DNA from: JBBQYA01 sp031412335
GTDB taxonomy: Bacteria; Bacteroidota; Bacteroidia; Sphingobacteriales; Sphingobacteriaceae
DNA: 64,000 nucleotides
Assembly: GCA_031412335.1 (NCBI GenBank)
Contig: JANOCT010000027.1
Location: 1-64,000, forward strand
Direction of reading: 5' to 3'
Below are positions 35,888 through 44,569 of this stretch, one piece after another. The notes under the pieces are model-generated. The model did no database searches. It was not told where the DNA came from and saw only the letters and a list, made by a program, of their open reading frames with translations. The first letter of the stretch is position 1. Each line of letters opens with the position of its first letter. The translations under genes and the position numbers were made by a program.

Positions 35888-35947
35888 GAATTATTGCACC
35901 TTAACCAGCCCGAAACAATAAATCAGGTTTATTTCGCATCTTATTAA

Positions 35948-35975
35948 TTTGGTATGCAAAACGTTTATAAATTTG
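35948..35975 (+). promoter_or_regulatory. Candidate promoter of the TPR membrane protein gene
   Basis: TTTG at 35948-35951 and TAAATTTG at 35968-35975 (TAnnTTTG), 16 bp apart, precede the start codon by 18 bp. Good fit to the Bacteroidota promoter type, with slightly short spacing. Confidence 0.45.
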
Positions 35976-35993
35976 CAACCTTAAAATAATGGT

Positions 35994-36509
35994 ATGTATT
36001 CGAAAGAAATAAAAATTGCTTTGTCGGCTCTGATGGTTTTGGGTGTGGTTTTTCTGTGTTATATCGGCTGGTGGGGCACTGGCGTTTTGCTGTTTTTGTT
36101 GGCAGGCATCGTAGTTTTAACAATTTTTAAGAACGAATACAATATGCTTGCCTTCTTTTTTATGCGCCGTGGAAATTTCGAAAAGGCCGAAAGTGCACTA
36201 TTAAGAATTAAACATCCCGAAAAATTTACGCAAAGTCAGCATAGCTTTTATTACTATTTGCTTGGCATTGTAGAATCTCAGAAAAAATCGTTTGCCAAAT
36301 CGGAGCGGTATTTTAAACGGGCGTTGGATATTGGATTGAGAATGGAGCATGACCGAGCGATGGCAAAGTTAAACCTGGCAGGTTTTAGTCTTTCAAAAAG
36401 AAATAAGCGAGAGGCGATGATGCACCTAGCCGAAGCTAAAAAATTAGATAAAAATAAAATGCTTACTGATCAGGTTAAAATGATTGAAGCACAATTGAAG
36501 AGAATTTAG
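35994..36509 (+). CDS. Small membrane protein with TPR-like domain
   Basis: The 171-aa product has two membrane segments near the N-terminus (about residues 8-24 and 28-45). A cytoplasmic TPR-like part follows: NFEKAESALLRIKHP, FYYYLLGIVESQKKSFAKSERYFKRALDIG, and KRNKREAMMHLAEAKKLD, about three repeats. TPR modules mediate protein contacts, but the partner is unknown. A consensus-like promoter lies just upstream. Divergent from prfC. Confidence 0.78.
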   Translation: MYSKEIKIALSALMVLGVVFLCYIGWWGTGVLLFLLAGIVVLTIFKNEYNMLAFFFMRRGNFEKAESALLRIKHPEKFTQSQHSFYYYLLGIVESQKKSFAKSERYFKRALDIGLRMEHDRAMAKLNLAGFSLSKRNKREAMMHLAEAKKLDKNKMLTDQVKMIEAQLKRI

Positions 36510-36665
36510 GTTTTCGTAGCTCCTGTAATCTTTGTTTTATTTATTTATCCTACAATGATTTATTAACCAATTTGTCATACTATTTCTTAACCATAGTACT
36601 GATTGATTAATTTTTTATTAATTTTTAGTTTTTTGATTTTTAACTGATTAATAAACAATGTGTTT

Positions 36666-36796
36666 AAAATTATTTTGGGCTTACCTCCTCAATTAAAAAA
36701 AATTGAGGAGGTCGGGCTTTACGCTGTATCTTTTTTGTTTTAATTGTTTTTTAAAGGATCTCGTCAGAAATGACGAGACCGCTAATCCCTAAGCCT
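36666..36796 (-). repeat. Dispersed structured repeat, copy B (two long hairpins)
   Basis: Read on the minus strand this copy has the same conserved blocks as 10925-11036. Its two hairpins are much longer and different in sequence: a stem of about 10 bp around GAAA (36756-36780, GGATCTCGTCA/TGACGAGACC) and a 12-bp perfect stem ACCTCCTCAATT/AATTGAGGAGGT (36683-36712). Different sequence with base pairing kept at the same place indicates selection or a mechanism acting on structure. It fills part of a 429-bp gap; the remainder is AT-rich. Confidence 0.75.
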
Positions 36797-36938
36797 CACT
36801 TTGAAGTTGATTTATTTTAAATTGATCTTTAAACGTAAACCATTATTAAAGTCTTTTAACATTAAATCTATAACTCGAAAAACAAACTAAGCTTCTTAGT
36901 TTATCGCTAAAGATTTAAAAAATAATTAAATTCTCTAT

Positions 36939-39152
36939 TTACTTCCCTCCAGTATTTTGTTTTTTCAATTTTTCTAATCGTTCAAGTCGGGCTTTCTCTT
37001 TATTCTCCTGAACTTTTCTTAGCAATTCTTCCTGTGCTTTTAAATCAGCATCTGCTTTTTCCTTAGCAGCTTTTTGAGCTCGTATCCGCGACTCATAAGA
37101 AATTCTAAATAGTTCTTCCTGTTCAGCTGTCATTTTTTCACCACGTGCTGAAGCTGCTTGTCTGGCCTTGTCACGTTGAATTATGTAATCTGACTCTTCA
37201 TTTTTCTTAGATGCGTTTTCAGCATCAATTTTTTCCTGAGCTATTCTTCTGGCATCATCAATTTTTTTCTGCTCTGCTTGTTGAGCCGCTAAATCAGCTG
37301 CGTTTTTCTCTTTATTTGCTAATTCTATTGCAGCCAAACGAGCTGCCTCGGCTTTATTTTTTGCTTCTAAAGCTAATCGATCAGCTTCGGCTTTTGCGTT
37401 TTTATCAGCTTCTAGTTTCGCTAAACGATCCGCTTCAATTTTGTTTTTTGCTTCCGCTGCCAATCGATCCGCTTCTGCTTTTGCATTTTTATCGGCTTCT
37501 AGTTTCGCTAATCGATCTGCTTCTGCTTTGTTTTTAGCTTCTGCTGCTAATCGATCTGCTTCTGCTTTCGCATTTTTATCGGCTTCTAGTTTTGCCAAAC
37601 GATCCGCTTCAGCTTTGTTTTTAGCTTCTGCTGCTAATCGATCCGCTTCGGCTTTAGCGTTTTTATCAGCTTCTAGTTTCGCTAAACGATCTGCTTCAAC
37701 TTTTGCTTTTGCTTCTGCTGCCAAGCGATCTACTTCCGCTTTAGCATTTTTATCCGCTTCTAGTTTTGCTAAGCGATCTGCTTCAATTTTGTTTTTTGCT
37801 TCTGCTGCTAATCGATCTGCTTCAGCTTTCGCGTTTTTATCTGCTTCCAGTTTTGCTAAACGATCTGCTTCTATTTTATTTTTAGCCTCGGCCGCTAATC
37901 GATCTGCTTCGGCTTTCGCATTTTTATCCGCTTCTATTTTCGCCAAACGATCTGCTTCAACTTTTGCTTTTGCTTCTGCTGCTAATCGATCAGTTTCTGC
38001 TTTCGCATTTTTATCAGCTTCTATTTTTGCCAAACGATCTGCTTCTATTTTGTTTTTTGCTGCTGCTGCCAATCTATCAGTTTCTGCTTTTGCGTTTTTA
38101 TCCGCTTCCAGTTTCGCTAAACGATCCGCTTCTATTTTGTTTTTTGCTTCTGCTGCCAATCTATCTGCTTCTGCTTTCGCGTTTTTATCAGCTTCTAATT
38201 TCGCTAAACGATCTGCTTCTATTTTATTTTTAGCCTCAGCTGCTAATCGATCCGCTTCTGCTTTTGCGTTTTTATCTGCTTCGAGTTTTGCTAAACGATC
38301 TGCTTCTATTTTATTTTTAGCTTCGGCTGCTAATCGATCTGCTTCTGCTTTAGCGTTTTTATCGGCTTCTAGTTTTGCCAAACGATCTGCTTCAACTTTT
38401 GCTTTTGCCTCAGCTGCAAGTCTTGCTTTAATTGCTTTATCGGCATCTATTTTTGCCAATCGGTCGGCTTCTGCTTTTGCTTTTGAATCATCAATTAATA
38501 TTTGTCCACTACCACCATTAGCTGCCACATAAGCTGCTTTTGCTTTTTCTCTTTTTGCTTCTAATTGTAGTTCTTGCTGATTAGCAGCTTCGGTATTTTT
38601 TGCTAATTTCTCTTCACTTTCTGGCGTTCCTTCTGCTCGTAATTTTTTTAATTCATTAAAAATTTCCTCTTCTTCTTCTTTATTTCTTGCACTTAATTCA
38701 GTATCAAAATCCAGATTAGTTTCAGCTTTGTTAAAGAAAATTTCAGCGATAGGTTCCTTAAACATGGAAGTATTTAATCCATTCACATACCTGAAAATTA
38801 CCACATTGAAAATAAAATCACGATAAGGACCAGATTCTCCATCAGTATTGGTTACAAAAGAAATGCGCTTGGTTACAAAGCCTGGTTTCGATATTTCTAT
38901 TAAATATTTAGCATTAGGATCTAAGGCAAAAAAGAATCGACCATTGCCTCCAGTTGCAACTTCGCTAACATATGCTCCATTTTTTGAAACAGAAATCTTA
39001 GCTCCACTTAAATTTTTATCTCCTTCTCGAACGATACCGTCAATTTCAAATTTATAAGGTTGCGCATAGGCTTGTTGGGTTAATCCAAAAGCAAAAAATA
39101 CGCTTACAATGACATTTATTAAATTAAACTTGAAAAATGGGTGACGGGTCAT
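36939..39152 (-). CDS. Secreted protein with CarboxypepD_reg domain and twelve 29-residue coiled-coil repeats
   Basis: The 737-aa product has a signal peptide (to about residue 31, QQAYAQ) and a carboxypeptidase-regulatory-like beta domain (33-100; GIVREGDKNLSGAKISVSKNG). A spacer follows. Residues 251-598 are twelve tandem 29-residue units of the form [NA]K-[IVA]-EADRLAK-[LI]-EADKNAKAE-x-DRLAAEAK, then a further charged helix with MTAEQEELFRISYESRIRAQ and a Lys-rich end. The repeat should form a long rod in the periplasm. Related Bacteroidota proteins are linked to envelope or gliding functions, but I assign none here. Repeat number could vary among strains. Confidence 0.85.
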   Translation of the reverse strand: MTRHPFFKFNLINVIVSVFFAFGLTQQAYAQPYKFEIDGIVREGDKNLSGAKISVSKNGAYVSEVATGGNGRFFFALDPNAKYLIEISKPGFVTKRISFVTNTDGESGPYRDFIFNVVIFRYVNGLNTSMFKEPIAEIFFNKAETNLDFDTELSARNKEEEEEIFNELKKLRAEGTPESEEKLAKNTEAANQQELQLEAKREKAKAAYVAANGGSGQILIDDSKAKAEADRLAKIDADKAIKARLAAEAKAKVEADRLAKLEADKNAKAEADRLAAEAKNKIEADRLAKLEADKNAKAEADRLAAEAKNKIEADRLAKLEADKNAKAEADRLAAEAKNKIEADRLAKLEADKNAKAETDRLAAAAKNKIEADRLAKIEADKNAKAETDRLAAEAKAKVEADRLAKIEADKNAKAEADRLAAEAKNKIEADRLAKLEADKNAKAEADRLAAEAKNKIEADRLAKLEADKNAKAEVDRLAAEAKAKVEADRLAKLEADKNAKAEADRLAAEAKNKAEADRLAKLEADKNAKAEADRLAAEAKNKAEADRLAKLEADKNAKAEADRLAAEAKNKIEADRLAKLEADKNAKAEADRLALEAKNKAEAARLAAIELANKEKNAADLAAQQAEQKKIDDARRIAQEKIDAENASKKNEESDYIIQRDKARQAASARGEKMTAEQEELFRISYESRIRAQKAAKEKADADLKAQEELLRKVQENKEKARLERLEKLKKQNTGGK
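37359..38402 (-). repeat. Twelve tandem 87-bp coding repeats
   Basis: Within the coiled-coil gene, 12 units of 87 bp (29 codons) are arrayed head to tail. Amino acids are nearly identical while synonymous codons vary between units, so the protein rod is conserved despite DNA drift. Units alternate NKIEAD, AKVEAD and NKAEAD starts. Confidence 0.85.
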
Positions 39153-39253
39153 AATCTAAAAAAAAGTATAACGATTTAAACAGTTGATCGTGTACGGACA
39201 ATTTTCGGCTTTGTTCAAAACCAATGCCCAAATTTATGCTTCTAATTTATAAT

Positions 39254-40240
39254 TCACTTATTAATAGAGTAAATTAAATTTTTTTCACGATCATTTATTT
39301 CATTCATAATCATTTCCGCATGCACTCTGGAATTTTCGATAAACCAAATATGAGTGTGCATTCCTCCACAAATTACACCTGCCAGAAAAATGTTTTTAGC
39401 CGATGATTCCATGGTGTTTGGATTATAGTCAGGCTCATGAGGATATTCATTTTTTAAAGAAATATCAGCATTTTGCAGAAAACTAGTATCGGGTTGGTAG
39501 CCAGTCATGCTTAACACAAAATCATTTTCTAAAATTTTTGAACCTTCAGGCGTTTGTAAAATTACATCATGTTCTCGTATTTCGCTTAGTTCACTATTGA
39601 AATATGCCTTTATAGAACCTTCTTTGCATCTATTTTCAATATCTGGTTTTGCCCAATATTTCACCCGATCGGTAAAACTTGGTTCTCTGATAACCATGGT
39701 TACTTCTGCACCTTTCCTATAACATTCCAAGGCTGCATCAACCGCCGAATTGTTCGATCCAATCACCAAAACTTTTTGAAACGCATAATAATGAGCATCG
39801 AAAAAATAATGGCGAACTTTTGCTAAATGCTCACCTTTTATATACAACATCACTGGTTTATCATAAAAACCCGTTGCAATAATGATGTATTTAGCTTTCA
39901 GATTTTCCTTCGCAGTTTGTATTTCGAATCCAAATTCGGTTTTATGAATACCTTTTACTTGCTCAAAAAGTCGTAAATCTGATTTAATTAATTGGGCCAC
40001 TCTTCGGTAATATTCCAACGCTTCACTCCTATTTGGCTTACTTTGAATACTCACAAAAGGTACATCGCCAATCTCCAACTTGTCGGATGTTGAAAAGAAG
40101 GTCATGTTCAACGGATAATTATAAATTGAATTGGTAATGCAACCTTTATCAATTATTTTAAAACTTAATCCTTTCTTTTTTGCTTCAAGTCCGCAGGCTA
40201 AACCAATTGGCCCCGCTCCTATAATTACTAAATCAATCAT
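39254..40240 (-). CDS. ypdA: YpdA-family FAD/NADPH oxidoreductase (putative bacillithiol disulfide reductase)
   Basis: The 328-aa flavoprotein has an FAD-binding GAGPIGLACGLEA at the N-terminus, a second NADPH-binding Rossmann motif VIGSNNSAVDAALE, and a C-terminal IFLAGVICGGMHTHIWFIENSR matching YpdA. It lacks the CxxC redox pair of thioredoxin reductases, consistent with YpdA using a single Cys. YpdA reduces bacillithiol disulfide in the cytoplasm. With the YfiT-like gene at 16422-16961 it suggests the organism uses bacillithiol; bshA/B/C are not in the window. Confidence 0.88.
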   Translation of the reverse strand: MIDLVIIGAGPIGLACGLEAKKKGLSFKIIDKGCITNSIYNYPLNMTFFSTSDKLEIGDVPFVSIQSKPNRSEALEYYRRVAQLIKSDLRLFEQVKGIHKTEFGFEIQTAKENLKAKYIIIATGFYDKPVMLYIKGEHLAKVRHYFFDAHYYAFQKVLVIGSNNSAVDAALECYRKGAEVTMVIREPSFTDRVKYWAKPDIENRCKEGSIKAYFNSELSEIREHDVILQTPEGSKILENDFVLSMTGYQPDTSFLQNADISLKNEYPHEPDYNPNTMESSAKNIFLAGVICGGMHTHIWFIENSRVHAEMIMNEINDREKNLIYSINK

Positions 40241-40427
40241 ATATTTAGAAATAAACTCAATTTTCTAATGCTCTACTTTCGCTTTGGCTAGATTCAAGAA
40301 AAATATACTGCCATATTTTATTTATAGTACAACCCAATTTATAATTGTAAAGTTTCTTGAATGGTAAATTAAGCGTAAACAAAACTCAAAAGCAATTATT
40401 TAACAATGGTAATTAATGCAAATAAAG

Positions 40428-40435
40428 TAGTTTTG
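40428..40435 (+). promoter_or_regulatory. Candidate -7 element for the MFS transporter gene
   Basis: TAGTTTTG (TAnnTTTG) lies 14 bp upstream of the start codon. No clear -33 TTG. Confidence 0.3.
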
Positions 40436-40449
40436 ACTTTTTACCATTC

Positions 40450-41679
40450 ATGAGCAAAACCAAGTCAAAAGCTGCTATCGGGTTTATTTTCGTTACCTTA
40501 TTAATTGATATTACGGGAATTGGAATCATTATTCCGGTTTTACCAAAACTGTTGGAGCAATTATTACAAACCGATTCCATCAGTCAAATTTCCAGATATG
40601 GAGGCTTTTTGATGTTCGCCTATGCAGTAATGCAATTTTTATTTGCCCCACTTATTGGTTCATTGAGCGATCGGTATGGTCGGCGGCCAGTGCTATTGCT
40701 TTCATTATTTGGTTTTGGCATCGACTATATATTTATGGCTTTTGCACCAAGTATTATTTGGCTATTTGCAGGCAGAATAGTTGCTGGTATTTTAGGTGGA
40801 AGTATTACCACGGCAACTGCCTATATCGCAGATATTAGTTCGGAAAAAGATCGCGCACAAAATTTTGGACTCATCGGTGCAGCATTTGGTATTGGTTTTA
40901 TTTTAGGTCCGGTTATCGGAGGTTTATTGGGCGCGTTTGGCACACAATATCCATTTCTATTCGCGGCTTTACTTGCCTTAATCAATTGTTTATACGGTTA
41001 TTTTGTTTTACCCGAATCTCTATCGTTAGAAAACCGAAGAAAATTTGAATGGAAACGAGCAAATCCAATAGGGGTATTATATCAATTAAAAAAATACCCT
41101 GTTATTTCCGGATTTATAATTTCTATCATGCTGATTTATATTGCCGGACAAGCCACACAAAGTGTTTGGACCTATTACACCATTGAGCGATTTCAATGGA
41201 ATGCTACTTGGATTGGTTATTCTTTAGGTTTTGTAGGATTAACTGTCGCTATTGTGCAAGGTGGTTTGATCCGGATTATTGTACCCAAACTTGGACAAAA
41301 AAACTCCATTTTTATCGGTTTGGGTTTATATGCCTTAGGATTTTTACTTTTTGCTTTTGCCAGTAAAGGTTGGATGATGTTTGCATTTATGATTCCCTAT
41401 GCAATGGGAGGCATAGCAGTACCAACTATGCAAGCTTTAATGAGCTCACAAGTGCTCGCTAACGAGCAAGGAGAATTGCAAGGTGCTTTAACCAGTTTGA
41501 TCAGCATTACCAGTATTATTGGCCCGTTAGTCATGACCAATCTTTTTGCTTATTACACTTCCGAAGCTAGTTCAATCTACCTACCCGGAGCACCTTTTTT
41601 ATTGGGTTCTATATTGAGTGTAGGTAGTATGTTTTTTGCTATGCGAACGCTATCTGTAAATTTAATTGGGAAAAAATAA
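40450..41679 (+). CDS. TetA/TCR-family MFS efflux transporter
   Basis: The 409-aa protein has about twelve membrane segments. It has the MFS motif A in GSLSDRYGRRPVLL, the N-terminal LIDITGIGIIIPVLP, and motif C-like GFILGPVIGGLLG, typical of the TetA (drug:H+ antiporter) subgroup. It probably exports a hydrophobic drug or metabolite across the inner membrane; tetracycline specificity cannot be claimed. No TetR regulator is adjacent. Single gene with terminator at 41704-41735. Confidence 0.88.
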   Translation: MSKTKSKAAIGFIFVTLLIDITGIGIIIPVLPKLLEQLLQTDSISQISRYGGFLMFAYAVMQFLFAPLIGSLSDRYGRRPVLLLSLFGFGIDYIFMAFAPSIIWLFAGRIVAGILGGSITTATAYIADISSEKDRAQNFGLIGAAFGIGFILGPVIGGLLGAFGTQYPFLFAALLALINCLYGYFVLPESLSLENRRKFEWKRANPIGVLYQLKKYPVISGFIISIMLIYIAGQATQSVWTYYTIERFQWNATWIGYSLGFVGLTVAIVQGGLIRIIVPKLGQKNSIFIGLGLYALGFLLFAFASKGWMMFAFMIPYAMGGIAVPTMQALMSSQVLANEQGELQGALTSLISITSIIGPLVMTNLFAYYTSEASSIYLPGAPFLLGSILSVGSMFFAMRTLSVNLIGKK

Positions 41680-41703
41680 ATTGTATTTAAATTAGTTAGA
41701 AAC

Positions 41704-41735
41704 AAAAAAAGTCAGCGAATAACTGACTTTTTTTT
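41704..41735. terminator. Bidirectional terminator after the MFS transporter
   Basis: AAAGTCAG/CTGACTTT stem (8 bp) with a CGAATAA loop, flanked by an A run and a T run, 25 bp after the transporter stop. It could also serve the convergent DUF892 gene. Confidence 0.85.
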
Positions 41736-41791
41736 ATTTAAATAAATTGATTCCTTTTAATGATGAATTAAAATAGTTTTAATTTATAGAA

Positions 41792-42346
41792 TTAAACTTC
41801 TTCTAACGTAATTATCATTCCGGTAACTTCTGTCAATTTTACATCCGCAGCTTTTTCTTGTTCCAAAATGCTGTGTAGCATTTCTACAACAGTATCATGA
41901 CCTAAAATCCCTGCAAACGCAGCTAATGTTCCATAGGTTGCTATTTCGTAATGTTCCACTTTTTGTGCTGCAGAAATAATTCCAGCATCGCACATCATTC
42001 CAGGCTCACATTCTTCCATTATGCTTTCAGCTTCTTTCAATAAACCATCCATGGCATCGCATTTTTTTGCTTGAGCTTTTAATCCTAATTCTGCAAAAAC
42101 CTCTACCAAACTGCTTACCTGTTCTTTCGTTTCTTCCAAATGATTTTTTAAAGCGGTTACCAATTCTAGTGCTGTAGCATTTTTTACCATTTTGGGTAGG
42201 GCTTTTACCAATGCTTTTTCAGCATAATAAATGTCTTTTAAACCATCTTCAAATAATTCCTGCAATTTGCTTTTATTATTATTGCTTGATTTTGTTTCAG
42301 GTTTTTTTGTTGTACTTGTTGTTTTAGATTTTACCTCAGTTTTCAT
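41792..42346 (-). CDS. Ferritin-like DUF892 protein (YciE/YciF family)
   Basis: The 184-aa protein has a Lys/Thr/Ser-rich N-terminal tail (about residues 1-25) and then the YciF four-helix ferritin-like domain: LQELFEDGLKDIYYAEKALVKALPKM, LKNHLEETKEQV, AQKVEHYEIATYGTL and LEQEKAAD, with the expected Glu/His metal ligands. YciE/F proteins are induced by osmotic, oxidative or general stress; a di-iron site is plausible. The basic tail may bind DNA (inference). Confidence 0.9.
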   Translation of the reverse strand: MKTEVKSKTTSTTKKPETKSSNNNKSKLQELFEDGLKDIYYAEKALVKALPKMVKNATALELVTALKNHLEETKEQVSSLVEVFAELGLKAQAKKCDAMDGLLKEAESIMEECEPGMMCDAGIISAAQKVEHYEIATYGTLAAFAGILGHDTVVEMLHSILEQEKAADVKLTEVTGMIITLEEV

Positions 42347-42387
42347 GTTTTTTAATTATTTTTTGAATTATAAAATTGCTTCTTTTA

Positions 42388-42750
42388 TTAAAATATATTG
42401 TTTAAGGGATTAATTATGTGTTCTTTATTTTGATTATCATCTGCTGGCATAGTGGAATTTTTAATTCTCATATCAGGTTTTTTTATTTCTTCAAAATCTA
42501 CCAAATCACTTTCCTCATCTTTTGCATAATCATCCTTATGTTCATCCTCATGCGGCGTCATAATAAAACCCCGTTCCAGATTTTCAATAGGTTGCTTTTT
42601 AATTAAATCATCTCGATTTTCATCTAATCGAAGGTCTTGCCCGTCATGTACTGGGTTCCTATTACCATTCGATTCATTTTTATCTTCAGGGAAAATATTT
42701 TTCCCATCAAAATTTGGCTTAGTAATTTTCATGTTGCTTAAATTGTTCAT
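42388..42750 (-). CDS. Hydrophilic small protein, unknown function
   Basis: The 120-aa product is very polar (Asp, Glu, Asn and Lys rich, with GNRNPVHDGQDLRLDENRDDL and TPHEDEHKDDYAKDEESD) and looks disordered. It has no signal peptide or membrane segment. It lies 41 bp upstream of the DUF892 gene on the same strand, so it may be part of the same stress unit. I recognise no family. Confidence 0.6.
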   Translation of the reverse strand: MNNLSNMKITKPNFDGKNIFPEDKNESNGNRNPVHDGQDLRLDENRDDLIKKQPIENLERGFIMTPHEDEHKDDYAKDEESDLVDFEEIKKPDMRIKNSTMPADDNQNKEHIINPLNNIF

Positions 42751-42858
42751 GCCAAGTTGTTAAATAATAATGCCATAGCCATATTGTCTATAAACATCGT
42801 TTTTATGAATTGGCACGTGTATTTTCGTACTCAAAGCTGGGAAAGGCTTGATTGAAAT

Positions 42859-42874
42859 AATATTATGTAATATT
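42859..42874. repeat. Perfect palindrome AATATTA-TG-TAATATT
   Basis: A 7-bp-arm perfect inverted repeat with a TG centre in the intergenic region between the polar protein gene and the polyketide synthase end. It could be an operator for the upstream-reading 42388-42750 gene. A weaker hairpin (CACG/CGTG around 42905-42920) follows. Confidence 0.35.
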
Positions 42875-42934
42875 TAAAACCTTTGAGATCCCAAGATAAA
42901 CATATCCCACGATTGAAACCGTGAGGTATAAAAC

Positions 42935-44050
42935 CTACCCTACCTCCCCTATCAGCGCCTCCATCGTTAACCCTGGCCCAAAAGCACAGGCTAATAACTT
43001 TTGATTGGCTTGGGTACTTTCGTTTTCCAACAGGTTTTTTAACACAAAAAGTATGGTAACGGATGACATGTTTCCGAAATTTTTAAGAATTTGGTAAGAG
43101 GTTTCGTTATCGCTTTTGCTGATGTTTAATGCGGCTTCAACGGCTTCCAGAATTTTTACTCCACCAGGGTGTATGGCAAACAAATCAATTTCGCCTTGTT
43201 GGGTTTTAGCTTTTTCAAATAATTTCTGCGTGAGCGATTGTATGTTTTCTCTTATTAAATCGGGCACGTAAGCACTTAGGCGCAAATCGAAACCAAAATC
43301 ACCAATTTTCCAAACCATTTCTTTAGAGCCTGCAGGTTCAAACTCAGAATAAAAACTTAAAGGTGCCAGACTTTTTTGACGGGAATTTACCATGGCTTTT
43401 TGCGAAACAATGGCCGCTGCCGCCCCATCGGCAAATATCGCATTCGCAACTATTTGATCAGGAATTTCACTTTTTTGATAATGAAGGGTACACAATTCTA
43501 CTCCTGCAACTAATACGATCGCTTCTGGATCTGAATTGGAAATGTACCAGGCAGATTTTAATGCATTAATAGCTGCATAACAGCCCATAAAATTTATACA
43601 AGTGCGTTCTACATTTCTTTTCAATCCTAATTTTTCGATAAGTTGAATATCAATGCCTGGTGCCGACATACCCGTGCAACTAAAAACAATCAAATGAGTG
43701 ATGGCTGATTTGTCGAAATCTCTCAGATTTTCCATTGCTTCAAGCGCCGATTTTTCACAAAGTTCAACAGCAAACTCATCAAACAAACCCATTCTGCCAG
43801 CTACACCCATCGGGGTTCGCGCTTCATCGTGGTAAAATATCTCGCTTTCCCCTTCAAAATCACTCGAAAAATCTTTTAAAACCGTGTATCTGAAATCTAT
43901 TCCGCTGCTATTGTAAACTTTTCTCAACAATAATTTGCTCAACCTATTATCTCCGCTAATAGCCGCCAGCTTATTGTATTGCTCGTTTTGAGCTATTTTA
44001 TTGGGCGGTACAGCGGTTCCTATGGATTGTATCTTGACTTTATTATTCAA
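42935..44050 (-). CDS. Type III polyketide synthase (chalcone/stilbene synthase-like)
   Basis: The 371-aa thiolase-fold enzyme has the complete Cys-His-Asn triad: C157 in NFMGCYAA, H295 in FAIHPGGVKI, and N328 in LKNFGNMSS. It also has the C-terminal FGPGLTMEALI loop. It would extend an acyl-CoA starter with malonyl-CoA and cyclise the product to pyrone, resorcinol or phenolic lipids in the cytoplasm. No methyltransferase, oxidase or transporter is adjacent, unlike many type III PKS loci, so product and tailoring are unknown. Confidence 0.92.
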   Translation of the reverse strand: MNNKVKIQSIGTAVPPNKIAQNEQYNKLAAISGDNRLSKLLLRKVYNSSGIDFRYTVLKDFSSDFEGESEIFYHDEARTPMGVAGRMGLFDEFAVELCEKSALEAMENLRDFDKSAITHLIVFSCTGMSAPGIDIQLIEKLGLKRNVERTCINFMGCYAAINALKSAWYISNSDPEAIVLVAGVELCTLHYQKSEIPDQIVANAIFADGAAAAIVSQKAMVNSRQKSLAPLSFYSEFEPAGSKEMVWKIGDFGFDLRLSAYVPDLIRENIQSLTQKLFEKAKTQQGEIDLFAIHPGGVKILEAVEAALNISKSDNETSYQILKNFGNMSSVTILFVLKNLLENESTQANQKLLACAFGPGLTMEALIGEVG

Positions 44051-44305
44051 AGCTTATTTTTTGAAGAGGTACGTAATTCGGCAATATAAAATTCTGTTTT
44101 GTTTACTATTTTGCATAATCATACAATCGGTATTCCCAAAAATGCTTTTTAATATCCAAAATATAATCTAATTTTTCGTAATTTGTTTTTATTTACCTTT
44201 ATTCAAATTTGAAGCAGGAATTCAATTTTTTAATTAGATATTTATGAAAATAATTCCAGCCCTATGTTTATTTACGGTATCGTTTTCAATCTTTAATTAA
44301 GCCTT

Positions 44306-44569
44306 ATGAGTTTCAAAAGCATCGTTCTCATTATATTATCCATCTTTTCGACAGCCGTTTTTATGACCAATAATGAGTCGGTCGATATTAAATTATTATT
44401 TGGAGATGTAACCATAGCAAAAAATCTCTTGCTAGTTTTGTTTTTATTTATTGGTATGGTTATCGGTTTTATTATAGCCAGACTCGTTTACCAAAAGAAA
44501 AAAACGGAGGTAATTAACAATCCAAACCTTCGCCCTTTATCACCAGAAGACCAAGGTTATATTTCGTAA
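44306..44569 (+). CDS. LapA-like (DUF1049) small membrane protein
   Basis: The 87-aa product has two transmembrane helices (about 4-20 and 38-62) separated by a short loop NNESVDIKLLFGDVTIAKN, the LapA/DUF1049 pattern. A polar cytoplasmic tail follows. Such proteins support envelope or LPS assembly in other bacteria. It converges with ispE, overlapping by 13 bp at the 3' ends. Confidence 0.78.
   Translation: MSFKSIVLIILSIFSTAVFMTNNESVDIKLLFGDVTIAKNLLLVLFLFIGMVIGFIIARLVYQKKKTEVINNPNLRPLSPEDQGYIS

Noticed and set aside
37441..38532. A 363-aa plus-strand open frame opposite the coiled-coil gene
   Set aside because: It is the antisense shadow of the repetitive Ala/Glu/Lys codons (reads Ala-Ser-Phe repeats). 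The minus-strand product has a signal peptide and domain structure, so this one is not real.
42903..42925. Terminator for the polyketide synthase gene (CACG/CGTG hairpin)
   Set aside because: Stem is short and no T run follows on the minus strand.
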